The notes under the pieces were generated by a model that saw only the letters and a program-made list of their open reading frames with translations, searched no databases and was not told where the DNA came from. This document shows positions 33,297-40,988 of a DNA stretch of 64,000 bases, one piece after another (position 1 is the first letter of the stretch; each line of letters begins with the position of its first letter). The DNA is from BOG-908 sp964242115 (lineage in GTDB: Bacteria > Pseudomonadota > Alphaproteobacteria > Acetobacterales > Acetobacteraceae), in the NCBI GenBank assembly GCA_964242115.1, contig CAXSZX010000012.1, positions 62,001 through 126,000 on the forward strand, written 5' to 3'. Position numbers and translations under genes: made by a program.

Positions 33297-34154
33297 ATGA
33301 GCTTTCCACTGCGCGGCGGCACCGCCGTCATCACCGGTGCTGCGAGTGGCATCGGGGCGGCTCTGTCCGCGAACCTGGCGAAGCGAGGCGTCAACCTTGC
33401 GCTCGCCGACCGCAACGAAGCCGGCCTGCAGGCGGTCGCCGCGGCCGCGCGCGGCACCGGCGTCCAGGTCAGCGAACACGTGCTGGACGTGGCCGACCGC
33501 GACGCCCTGCAGGCGCTGCCGGAAGCCGTGCTGGCCGCGCACGGCAAGGTCAACGTGCTGGTCAACAACGCCGGCGTGGCGCTTGCCGGCACCTTTGCGG
33601 ACGTGACGCTCGAAGACTTCGAGTGGCTGTTCGAGATCAACTTCTGGGCGCCGGTGCGGCTGACCAAGGCTTTCATGTACGCCCTGGAGCGTGAGCCGGC
33701 CGCCCACATCGTCAACATCTCCAGCCTGTTCGGCCTTATCGCCCCGCCCGGCCAGGCGGCCTACAGCGCGGCGAAATTCGCCCTGCGCGGGTTTTCCGAG
33801 GCGCTGCGCCACGAGCTGGCAGGCAGCACCGTCTCGCTCACCGTGGTGCACCCCGGCGGCATCAAGACGGAGATCGCCAACAGCGCGCGCATCCCCCAGG
33901 GCCTGGACCCGCAAGCCGTGCGTGCGCGGATGGGCGACGTCAACAAGCTGCTGCGCAAGCCCCCGGCCGAAGCCGCCGAGCTCATCGCCAAGGCGATCGA
34001 GCAGCGGCAAAAGCGCCTGCTCATCGGCAGCGACGCCATCGTGGCAGACAAGGTCCAGCGCCTATTCCCGGCCAGCTACTGGGCCCGCCTGGGCCGTGGC
34101 ATGCGCAGCGCCGTCGAGCCGCTGCCGCCGCCGACGCCGGGGCAGGGCGGCTAG
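33297..34154 (+). CDS. Short-chain dehydrogenase/reductase
   Basis: A 285-residue classical SDR: TGAASGIG nucleotide-binding motif at residues 14-21, NNAG at 91-94, catalytic serines in VNISSLFG, and YSAAK with Tyr and Lys. The long C-terminus (TEIANSARIPQG...LLRKPPAEAAELIAKAIEQRQKRLLIGSDAIVAD) resembles the SDR subgroup acting on bulky lipophilic alcohols or acyl chains. It is followed within 2 bp by an esterase gene, so the two probably act on related substrates. Substrate unknown. Confidence 0.85.
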   Translation: MSFPLRGGTAVITGAASGIGAALSANLAKRGVNLALADRNEAGLQAVAAAARGTGVQVSEHVLDVADRDALQALPEAVLAAHGKVNVLVNNAGVALAGTFADVTLEDFEWLFEINFWAPVRLTKAFMYALEREPAAHIVNISSLFGLIAPPGQAAYSAAKFALRGFSEALRHELAGSTVSLTVVHPGGIKTEIANSARIPQGLDPQAVRARMGDVNKLLRKPPAEAAELIAKAIEQRQKRLLIGSDAIVADKVQRLFPASYWARLGRGMRSAVEPLPPPTPGQGG

Positions 34155-34155
34155 A

Positions 34156-35064
34156 ATGGCCAGCCTGCAGGCCCACCTGACAGACCTGCTGTTCCGCGTC
34201 CAAATCAAGCGGCGCCTCGCCGGGGTCACCGACATCGGCACCGCGCGCGCCGTCCTGCAGGGGGCGTCCATGCCTGCCCCCACGGGCGCCAGCTTCCAGC
34301 CCGCGACGGTGGGCGGGGTAGCCGGCGAATGGGTGCGCGGCGAGGCCGGGCCCGACGCACCGACCCTCCTCTATCTGCACGGCGGCGGCTACTTCGCCTG
34401 TTCGCCGCAGACCCACCGGCCGATCACTGCCGCCTACGCCAGGCTCGGCTTCGCCGTGTTCGCGCCCGACTACCGCCTGGCGCCGGAACACAAATTTCCC
34501 GCAGCCCTCGAGGATGCCGAGGCAGTCTGGAACGGATTGCTGGCACTGGGCCACACCGCAGGATCGCTCAGCGTGTCGGGCGAGTCGGCCGGCGGCGGGC
34601 TGACCCTCGCCCTCCTGCTCTCGCTTCGGGACAAGGGGCAGGCCTTACCCGCCGCCGCTGCGTTGTTCTCACCTTGGACCGACCTCGCCTGCACCGGGCA
34701 GTCGATCACCACCAACCTCAAGCGCGATGCCATGTTCTGGGCGCCCGGCCTGAAAGAGGCCGCCGGCTTCTACGTCACCGATGCCGAGCGGACTGCGCCC
34801 TTAGCCTCGCCTCACTACGCCGAACTCGCGGGTCTGCCGCCGCTGCTGATCCATGTCGGCGAGCGCGAACTCCTCCGCGACGACAGCATCCGCTTGGCGG
34901 ATCGCGCCCGGGCCGCTGGTGTGGAGGTGGATCTGCGGGTGTGGCCGGTCGTGCCGCACGCCTGGCAGATCGTCCAATTCATTCCGGAAGCGCGCCAGTC
35001 GGTCCGGGCGGCAGCGGAGTTTCTCAATCGCCGCGCCGCCCCGGACGCATCACGGCCAGCCTGA
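34156..35064 (+). CDS. Alpha/beta hydrolase, HSL-type esterase
   Basis: A 302-residue esterase. Oxyanion-hole HGGGYF (residues ~75-80), nucleophile GESAGGG (~145), acid near IHVGERELLRDDS, and histidine in VVPHAWQ. These identify the hormone-sensitive-lipase family that hydrolyses short-chain esters. ATG 34156 begins right after the SDR stop. The first ~30 residues correspond to the cap helix. Confidence 0.9.
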   Translation: MASLQAHLTDLLFRVQIKRRLAGVTDIGTARAVLQGASMPAPTGASFQPATVGGVAGEWVRGEAGPDAPTLLYLHGGGYFACSPQTHRPITAAYARLGFAVFAPDYRLAPEHKFPAALEDAEAVWNGLLALGHTAGSLSVSGESAGGGLTLALLLSLRDKGQALPAAAALFSPWTDLACTGQSITTNLKRDAMFWAPGLKEAAGFYVTDAERTAPLASPHYAELAGLPPLLIHVGERELLRDDSIRLADRARAAGVEVDLRVWPVVPHAWQIVQFIPEARQSVRAAAEFLNRRAAPDASRPA

Positions 35065-35156
35065 TCGGCACCGGATGTCGTTACGAAAAAACTCGGCAAC
35101 CCGGACGGACTTGTATCGTTCTTCAAGCCACACTTTACCTGCGTGAGGAACACTGA

Positions 35157-35420
35157 ATGTCCATTCTCGCCTGGCTCGTCCTCGGGCTAATCTCCGGCTT
35201 CATCGCAAGCAAAATCGTCAACCACTCCGGCGCTGGGCTGCTGCTCGACATCGTCCTTGGGATCGTCGGTGCCATGGTCGGCGGCTGGCTGTTCGCTACC
35301 TTGGGTGCCACGCCGATCACCGGCTTCAACATCTACAGCATGTTCGTGGCCGTTGTCGGCGCGGTCGTGGTTCTAGTCATCTACCACGCTCTGTTCGGGC
35401 GGCGGGTGACGACCTACTAG
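35157..35420 (+). CDS. GlsB/YeaQ/YmgE-family membrane protein
   Basis: An 87-residue protein with three hydrophobic helices (ILAWLVLGLISGFIASKIV, LLLDIVLGIVGAMVGGWLF, SMFVAVVGAVVVLVIYHALF) and the glycine-zipper pattern of the transglycosylase-associated/stress-induced family. Sits alone between the esterase and a BHR copy. ATG 35157 follows GAGGAA. Confidence 0.9.
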   Translation: MSILAWLVLGLISGFIASKIVNHSGAGLLLDIVLGIVGAMVGGWLFATLGATPITGFNIYSMFVAVVGAVVVLVIYHALFGRRVTTY

Positions 35421-35531
35421 AAGCGAACCGAGCGGTTCTTTCTGGAAGAAAAAACTAGAAACTTTGCTCTCGTCAGGCTCGTCGCGGTTAGGGCTGTCGT
35501 TTCAGCTTTCCGCGACGAGGCTTCCTTACTG
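35421..35531. repeat. BHR repeat copy 9
   Basis: Left arm AACCGAGCGGTTCTTTCTGG, AAGAAAAAACTAGAAACTTTG; centre GGGCTGTCGTTTCAGC and CCGCGACGAGG; right arm nearly gone. It starts at the stop of the GlsB-like gene and ends before the CHAP gene, so it may serve as the convergent terminator. Confidence 0.65.
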
Positions 35532-35541
35532 GCAGCTGCGG

Positions 35542-36252
35542 TTATCGAAGAGCCCGGTTAGGCGCGTCCAGCACCAGACCTTGAACACTCAAATCCAACC
35601 CTGGCCCGTGGTTGGGCGCCTCCGCTAACTCAAAGCTTCTGGCTGCCTGGCGTTGGGCCCCCGGCGCGTATCTTTCTGCGCTAGCGAGTATCGTGGACCG
35701 TTCCGCCGGCGCCGCGCCGTCCTGGTCTGCACGAGGATAAATGAACCCGTGCGTCGGATAGATGGCACCGAAGTCGGCCGTATGCCCAAGCTGCACGCGA
35801 ACTGCGCTCCAGTCGTTGTCCTCGGACACATCCTTCACTTCCACGTCGCGGGCGATCCCCCGGCTGTTCCAGTGCGACTGGTCGATGACGATCGTGCGGC
35901 TGTCCTCGATCGAAGAGACCACCGCGACGTGGCCCAGCGGCATGCGCGAGTTCGGTTTGAAGCTGAGGACGCTGCCGGCCTCCGGTCTTTGACCACGCTG
36001 ATACACGCCGGCCGCGTTGTACCACCAATCCCGCGCGTTGCCCGAAAGCTCGATCCCGGCATCTTCCTTCGCAAACGCGACGCATTGGATGACCGGAGCC
36101 GCGCCGACATAGGCCACACGACGTGAACTGCCAAAATGGTGGTGCGCCCCGCCCCAATGGCGCCCATGTGCCGAGGCTATGCCGCCGGTTACCCCGATCA
36201 AGACTGCAAGAAGGGCAGCTGCACCCTGGGTGGTTCGGCTCTGAGCTTTCAT
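35542..36252 (-). CDS. Secreted CHAP-domain hydrolase
   Basis: A 236-residue protein with a Sec signal peptide (GAAALLAVLIGVTGGIASAHG, cut near A-H) after MKAQSRTTQ. The CHAP domain has the nucleophile Cys in VIQCVAFAKEDAGIELSG and the histidine in MPLGHVAVVSSI, and thus cuts peptidoglycan amide bonds in the periplasm. A Ser/Ala/Glu-rich C-terminal tail of ~60 residues follows. GGAG precedes ATG 36252. A host enzyme rather than the phage lysin, given its signal peptide and 6.6 kb distance. Confidence 0.85.
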   Translation of the reverse strand: MKAQSRTTQGAAALLAVLIGVTGGIASAHGRHWGGAHHHFGSSRRVAYVGAAPVIQCVAFAKEDAGIELSGNARDWWYNAAGVYQRGQRPEAGSVLSFKPNSRMPLGHVAVVSSIEDSRTIVIDQSHWNSRGIARDVEVKDVSEDNDWSAVRVQLGHTADFGAIYPTHGFIYPRADQDGAAPAERSTILASAERYAPGAQRQAARSFELAEAPNHGPGLDLSVQGLVLDAPNRALR

Positions 36253-36484
36253 ACGCGCTCCGGGAATGTCACTAAGCTGACAAACTCGGTAACAATGCAC
36301 ACGCAAGGCTGGCAACCGCCTACATCACGGCTCAGCGATATGCGATCCCATAAACGCGTTCTAACGTGTGAGCGAACGCACTACTCAGGAATTTACGCCT
36401 AAAACCCCTGAAAAAGTCAATTTTGCAACGGTGTGTGATTCGTGCTGTGCCAAATTTGTGTATGTGTTGCCTACGAACAACAGC

Positions 36485-36835
36485 CTATTTGCACGTTACA
36501 ATCATGATCTCCACCAGCCAGGCGGGGTCGGCCAGGACTGCCTGGACCGCCGCCCGCGCCGGCGCTTGACCTTCCGGAAGCCACGCCGACCAGATCGCGT
36601 TCAGCGCCGCGCGATCACCGATATCCTTTAGCCAGATCTGCGCCTGCAGGATGCGGCTGTTGTCGGTCCCGTGCGCCTCCAGCACCGCGTCGATCTGCTC
36701 GAGCACGTCGCGGACCTGGCCATCGATGTCGAGCGATGCGTCGCGCGTCACCATCCCCTGGGTATAGACGAACCCGTGATACTCCACGGCTCTCGACAGG
36801 ATCGGGCTCGGCTCGGTGCGGATGATACGGCTCAT
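36485..36835 (-). CDS. RidA-family enamine/imine deaminase
   Basis: A 116-residue YjgF/YER057c/UK114-type protein: N-terminal YHGFVYTQGMVTRD, central TDNSRILQAQIWLKDI, and C-terminal PARAAVQAVLADPAWLVEIMIV with the conserved substrate-binding Arg. It most likely removes reactive 2-aminoacrylate-type intermediates or has a related deaminase role. The 232-bp gap to the CHAP gene (36253-36484) is AT-richer and probably holds the CHAP promoter, but no gene. Confidence 0.88.
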   Translation of the reverse strand: MSRIIRTEPSPILSRAVEYHGFVYTQGMVTRDASLDIDGQVRDVLEQIDAVLEAHGTDNSRILQAQIWLKDIGDRAALNAIWSAWLPEGQAPARAAVQAVLADPAWLVEIMIVTCK

Positions 36836-36850
36836 GGTAAGTCCTTTCGG

Positions 36851-37201
36851 TCAGGGTCTGTTGGCGTTGCCGGAGGCTGGCGCTGCTGCAGGCGCGCTCG
36901 CCGGGTCAGGCAGCGCCTCAGTACCGGCGTTGCCGTGCCGCACGCAGTCGGAGACTGCCTGCTCGTGCGAGTACTGGTCCGCCAGACCCTGCGAGGGCGT
37001 TGCGGCCTGGGTCCCGCCAGAGAACGGCGAATCCCTGCTGTCCTGCTCGGACAGCTGGTAGCGGTTCTGCGTGTTGTACACCCGGTCCGCCTCTTGCCTG
37101 CAACTCGTCAGCACCTCGCGGTCCGCTTTCGACTCGGGCGGCGGAAAGCCGCACCCGCTTAGCCCCAGCAGCAGCGATGCCGCGGTCAGGCGCCAAGGCA
37201 A
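36851..37201 (-). CDS. Lipoprotein whose start lies inside a BHR repeat
   Basis: About 116 residues. The signal peptide WRLTAASLLLGLSGCG has lipobox LSGC, and the mature part includes two more cysteines (LTSCRQEADRVYNTQNRY and VSDCVRHG) and a Pro/Ala-rich tail. The only sensible start is TTG 37201, which is part of the BHR terminus (GGCAAGCAG read on the other strand), with AAAAGAGAAC just upstream as a weak ribosome site. Longer in-frame starts would translate the whole repeat ahead of the signal peptide. Function unknown. Confidence 0.7.
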   Translation of the reverse strand: MPWRLTAASLLLGLSGCGFPPPESKADREVLTSCRQEADRVYNTQNRYQLSEQDSRDSPFSGGTQAATPSQGLADQYSHEQAVSDCVRHGNAGTEALPDPASAPAAAPASGNANRP

Positions 37202-37328
37202 GCAGTTCTCTTTTGAAAAAAAGCCCCAAAAAACGTTTGCTTCCGCTGTCGCGCGCTGCAGAAACCTCCGCGACAGCAAGGACGAAAGTCTTTTGCTTCT
37301 TTTCTTCGGAAAAGAAGGCGTTGCCTTC
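37197..37328. repeat. BHR repeat copy 10
   Basis: Left arm AGGCAAGCAGTTCTCTTTTG, AAAAAAAGCCCCAAAAAACG; centre CGCTGTCGCGCGCTGCAGAAACC and CCGCGACAGC form a hairpin; right arm ACGAAAGTCTTTTGCTTC, TTTTC, GAAAAGAAGGCGTTGCC. Complete copy; its left end overlaps the lipoprotein start codon. Confidence 0.85.
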
Positions 37329-37379
37329 ATCCACAACCTGCGAGCAGTCAAAATCTAGCGCCCCTGGTAAAGGTCAAGG

Positions 37380-37835
37380 TCAGGCTCCTGCAGGTGGTGG
37401 ACTGGGCAACATGTGCAGACAGGCGCGGAAGCCCGTCTCGTCGAAGCGTGCGTCATCGGTCAGCCTTGTCTCGGCTGCAAGCCGCAACAGCGCCGGGTGC
37501 AGCTCCGCGCCGCACTTGTCGAGCCGGATCAACGCCGCCGTCCACGGCGCCCGCGCCAGCAGGTCCACCAGCGCCAGCAACCGCAGACACACCGACAGGC
37601 CGTAGCCGGTCTGCATGCCAAGCGTCCGGTCCACGGCCGCGGCCCAGCAGCGTGCGTCCGGATCCTCCAACGCCAAATCCGTCCAGCCACCGTCCTGGCG
37701 CCGGAAGCGGAACGCCCGCCCGCCGCTCCACGACGAACGCCTCGCCGCGTCCCGCGCCACCTCCCAAGCGGCCAGCAGGTCGCGGCCGCGTACCGCCGGC
37801 AGCTCGCCGGGCAGGTGGTCGACGAGGTACGTCAC
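37380..37835 (-). CDS. Conserved hypothetical protein downstream of Mo-cofactor genes
   Basis: A 151-residue protein (MTYLVDHLPGELPAVRGRDLLAAWEVARDAARRSS). It is helical, with a hydrophobic stretch YGLSVCLRLLALVDLLARAPWTAALI that is more likely a buried helix pair than a membrane segment. Same strand and 93 bp after the molybdopterin-binding gene; may belong to its operon. No family recognised. Confidence 0.5.
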   Translation of the reverse strand: MTYLVDHLPGELPAVRGRDLLAAWEVARDAARRSSWSGGRAFRFRRQDGGWTDLALEDPDARCWAAAVDRTLGMQTGYGLSVCLRLLALVDLLARAPWTAALIRLDKCGAELHPALLRLAAETRLTDDARFDETGFRACLHMLPSPPPAGA

Positions 37836-37928
37836 CGTGCCGTCCTGCGCAGCGCCGACCTGGATTTTGGGAACTGTATCGGCCCTCGCGTGCGAGATGG
37901 GTGTGCCGGCGGCAGCGCGCCAGAAGCC

Positions 37929-39545
37929 TCAGCCAAACACCCCGGCGAGGCTCTCCGGCGTATCGAAATCCCGCAGCACAGCCTCGCTGTCCACGTCCAG
38001 CTCGGTCACCAGCTCGGCGTAAGTGCGCAACAGGCCACGCGCCCCGGTGTCGCCGGTCAACGCCGCCATCTCAGCGAAGAACCGCCTGTCCCACAGCACC
38101 GGGTTGCCGCGCTTGCCGCGCCAGGCCGGCACCACGATCACCCGCTCCTCCGCCGTGTCGTAGGCGCCGATCAGCCTGTCGAGCACCGCGGCGCTCACCA
38201 GCGGCATGTCGCCCAGGCAGACCAGCGCGGCCGTTACCGTCTCCGGCAGCGCGGCCAGCCCCGCCTTCAGGCTCACCGACAGCCCGTCGGCGTAGTCCGG
38301 CGCGGCGACAAACCTGCAGCGCCCGTCCGGCACCGCCGCCCGCACCGCCTGCTCCACATGCGCGGCCTCGTTGCCGGTCACCACCACCACCAAGTCGGCC
38401 CGGCTGCTGCTGCACGCGCGCGCCACCCGGGCCGCCATAGCCACCCCCGCCGCATCCGCCAGCAGCAGCTTGTTGCGCGGTGCCATGCGCGAGGACGCAC
38501 CCGCCGCCAGCACGATAGCCGCCACGCTGGGCGCCGGCGGCACCCGGCCGCTCCTCGGCTGCGGCCGACCGGCCGCCTCCTTTAGCAACCCGCCCACCCC
38601 CATGCCGGTGATGACTCTCCGCCCGGTTGGCTCGCCGGCAAACACCAGCCGCAGCACCAGGTCGATCCCGTTGAACCGCGGGCTGCGCGCGCAGCCCGGC
38701 AGCACCACCGCCGGCACCGCGCCCACATGCCCCAGGCAGATCAGGTTTCCCGGGTCGACCGGCATGCCGACATGGTCCACCCCGCCGCCCGCTGCCACGA
38801 TCGCCGACGGCCCTACATCCCCCCGATCCACCACCGCCGACGCGCCGGCCAGCAGCAGCAGCTCGGCCCCGTCCTCCAGCAGCGACCCGAACGCGGCCGC
38901 GATCGCCGCCACCTCGTGCGGCGTCCGGAGCGCCGGCAGCAGGCTGCCGCCCAGCCCGCAAACGCGGTTCGCCGTCGCCCGAATGGTGCCCTCGATCACG
39001 CTGTCCTTCAGTCCGGGCAGGGTGCTCAGCACCAGCCCCACCCGCAGCGCCCGGAACGCCAGCAGCCGCAGTGCGGGCGCCCGCCGCGCGAGCGCCTCGG
39101 CGTCCAGCAGCGCAGCACCGGGCACCGCGAACGGGATCACCTTGATCGTCGCCACCAGCTCGCCCGCGCGCACCGGCGCCGCGTCCGCGAGCGTGCCAAG
39201 TGTCAGCCCCTCGTCGAGCGCGTTCAGCGCGTCCACGCAAGCTGCGTCGGCCCGGAACAACCCGTCGGACTGCGCCGCCAGGTTCACCCTGCCGGTACCC
39301 GCCGGCACGCAGGCCAGCCCGGGCCGCACCAGCGCCTCTGCCAGGCGCCGCGCCGCCGCGTCCTCACCCACATCCCCCGGCTCCAGCCGCGCTACCACCA
39401 CGCATGGCCGCCCCGCCTTGCGCAGCGCTTCCAGCGCGCCGGCATCGAGCACCGTCCCTTTCGCCAGCACGCGTCCGCCCAGCCGCGCGGTGTGCGCCAG
39501 CACGCCGCCGGCCGCGTCCTCCAGCCTGACGCTGCCGAACTTCAA
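37929..39545 (-). CDS. Molybdopterin-binding / MobA-like NTP-transferase fusion
   Basis: About 538 residues. The N-terminal ~330 residues form a MoCF-like molybdopterin-binding region (MKFGSVRLEDAAGGVLAHTARL...GMPVDPGNLICLGHVGAVPAVVLPGCARSPRFNGIDLVLRLV). From about 350 a MobA-type nucleotidyltransferase begins: VAAIVLAAGASSRMAPRNKLL with LAAGxSxRMG-like motif, VCLGDMPLVSA and GKRGNPVLW. This fusion normally makes cytidylylated or otherwise finished molybdenum cofactor for xanthine-dehydrogenase/CO-dehydrogenase-class enzymes. TTG 39545 overlaps the XdhC stop (TTGA), which fixes the start. Confidence 0.85.
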   Translation of the reverse strand: MKFGSVRLEDAAGGVLAHTARLGGRVLAKGTVLDAGALEALRKAGRPCVVVARLEPGDVGEDAAARRLAEALVRPGLACVPAGTGRVNLAAQSDGLFRADAACVDALNALDEGLTLGTLADAAPVRAGELVATIKVIPFAVPGAALLDAEALARRAPALRLLAFRALRVGLVLSTLPGLKDSVIEGTIRATANRVCGLGGSLLPALRTPHEVAAIAAAFGSLLEDGAELLLLAGASAVVDRGDVGPSAIVAAGGGVDHVGMPVDPGNLICLGHVGAVPAVVLPGCARSPRFNGIDLVLRLVFAGEPTGRRVITGMGVGGLLKEAAGRPQPRSGRVPPAPSVAAIVLAAGASSRMAPRNKLLLADAAGVAMAARVARACSSSRADLVVVVTGNEAAHVEQAVRAAVPDGRCRFVAAPDYADGLSVSLKAGLAALPETVTAALVCLGDMPLVSAAVLDRLIGAYDTAEERVIVVPAWRGKRGNPVLWDRRFFAEMAALTGDTGARGLLRTYAELVTELDVDSEAVLRDFDTPESLAGVFG

Positions 39546-40528
39546 GCCTGCGACGACTCCGCGAGCGGTCCTGCCGGCGAGCCTGGGCCCGACGCCGACC
39601 GCGGCCCGCCACCCAATCCCGCCTGCGGCTCCCGGTTTGGCGCCGGGCACGCCCGCGGGCCGGCCCCTGACGGCCTCTCCGGGTCCGCCGCCGCCCGCGG
39701 TGGAGGAGACAACTCCGGCGACGACTCCGGGCGCGCTTCGGACCGAGAGTTCGGGCGCGGTTCGGGACGAGACGCCAACCGCGTTTCGGGGCGAGACCCT
39801 GACTGCGACTCTGGTAACTGCGACTCTGGGCGCAACCCTGGCCGCGCCGCCAGCGCCGACCCGCGGCGAACCGCTACGATCTCTGCCAGGATGCTCAGCG
39901 CGATCTCCGGTGCCGACACTGCCCTCAACGCCAGCCCCACCGGGCCGCGCACCCGCGCCAGCGCCGCCGCCCCGTGACCCATCCCGGCCAGCCGCTCCAG
40001 CCGCGCCGCGTGCGACTTCCGCGATCCCAGCGCGCCGATGTAGAACGCCTCGCTGCGCAGCGCGCGGTCCAGCGCCGGGTCGTCCAGTTTCGGGTCGTGC
40101 GCCAGCGCCACCACCGCGGTCTGCGCGTCCGGCGCCAGCTCCGCCATCGCCTCGTCCGGCCAGCGCACCACCCGCGCGGCACCACCGAAGCGCTCTTCCG
40201 AGTTGAACGGCGCCCGCGGGTCCACAACGGTCACCGCCAGCCCGAGACCGGCCGCCAAACCCACCATCGCCTGTGCGATGTGCACGGCGCCAACCAGCAC
40301 CAGCCTTGGCGCCGGCGTGTGCACGTGCAGGAACCAGGTCGCCCCGCCCACCTCCACAGTGCCGCTCTTCTCGCGCATCAGCGCCACCGTCGCCGCCTCG
40401 GACACCTCCGGCGGCACGTCGCTGCTGGGCAGCACCGCCTGCGCGCCGTCGTCCAGCCGCGTCGCCAGCACCACCGATTGTCCGTGAGCCTGCGCCCGGA
40501 TCAGAAGCTGCAGCGTGTCAGGCGTCAT
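39542..40528 (-). CDS. XdhC-family Mo-cofactor insertion protein with long disordered tail
   Basis: A 328-residue protein. Residues 1-235 match XdhC/CoxF: a Rossmann segment (APRLVLVGAVHIAQAMVGLAAGLGLAVTVVDPR) and FYIGALGSRKSHAARLERL with the conserved GSR-K and the final GPVGLALRAVSAPEIALSILAEIVAVRRG. From ~236 a tail of ~90 residues made of Arg/Pro/Glu/Ser repeats (RPESQLPESQSGSRPETR, SRPEPRPNSRSEARPESS) follows, not part of the family. Start ATG 40528 overlaps the stop of the upstream CoxI-like gene (ATGA). It helps load the sulfurated cofactor into its target hydroxylase. Confidence 0.85.
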   Translation of the reverse strand: MTPDTLQLLIRAQAHGQSVVLATRLDDGAQAVLPSSDVPPEVSEAATVALMREKSGTVEVGGATWFLHVHTPAPRLVLVGAVHIAQAMVGLAAGLGLAVTVVDPRAPFNSEERFGGAARVVRWPDEAMAELAPDAQTAVVALAHDPKLDDPALDRALRSEAFYIGALGSRKSHAARLERLAGMGHGAAALARVRGPVGLALRAVSAPEIALSILAEIVAVRRGSALAARPGLRPESQLPESQSGSRPETRLASRPEPRPNSRSEARPESSPELSPPPRAAADPERPSGAGPRACPAPNREPQAGLGGGPRSASGPGSPAGPLAESSQA

Positions 40529-40857
40529 CCGGCCGTCCCCAGCCGCTCCACGAACACGGACATGCGGCCGCCACACGCCAGCCCCACCTCCCAGGCCCGC
40601 TCGTCGGTAACGCCAAAGGTCAGCAGAAGCGGCTTGCCGGTGCGCATGATGTCCTGCGCAGCCTCCACCACGGCGCCCTCCACGCACCCGCCGCTCACCG
40701 AGCCAGCCATCCGCCCCCCACGCGTCACCACCATCCTGCTGCCGGCCGGCCGAGGCGAGCTGCCCCAGCTCTGCACCACGGTGGCCAGCGCCACCTCGCT
40801 CTCTCCGCTTGCCAGCCAGGCGGCCGCAACCCCCAGCACGTCCTCCGGATCACCCAT
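40525..40857 (-). CDS. XdhC/CoxI N-terminal-domain protein
   Basis: A 110-residue protein with the XdhC_CoxI signature: ALATVVQSWGSSPRPAGSRMVV, then MAGSVSGGCVEGAVVEAA and TFGVTDERAWEVGLACGG, including the conserved SGGC cysteine. First gene of a three-gene overlapping operon with XdhC and the MobA-like fusion. ATG 40857 (MGDPEDVLGVAAAWL) is preferred over TTG/ATG further upstream. The target molybdenum hydroxylase is not in this window. Confidence 0.85.
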   Translation of the reverse strand: MGDPEDVLGVAAAWLASGESEVALATVVQSWGSSPRPAGSRMVVTRGGRMAGSVSGGCVEGAVVEAAQDIMRTGKPLLLTFGVTDERAWEVGLACGGRMSVFVERLGTAG

Positions 40858-40988
40858 CGCGCGTATCCCTTCCTTGCGCACAGCGCGTCCGGGCCCCGCG
40901 CGTTCCGCGGCCTGCCCCCGCCCGTCTGCCCATGCCCGTCTGCCCCCGCGTGTTGCCGCAGCGCTGCCGCCATCCTAACAAGCGGGGC

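Noticed and set aside
35542..36252. CHAP protein as the missing phage endolysin
   Set aside because: It has a Sec signal peptide, lies on the opposite strand 6.6 kb outside the element and is separated by several host genes.
38371..40206. 611-codon plus-strand frame over the Mo-cofactor genes
   Set aside because: Ala/Pro/Ser/Arg low-complexity shadow of the genuine minus-strand genes, which have overlapping starts and clear domains.
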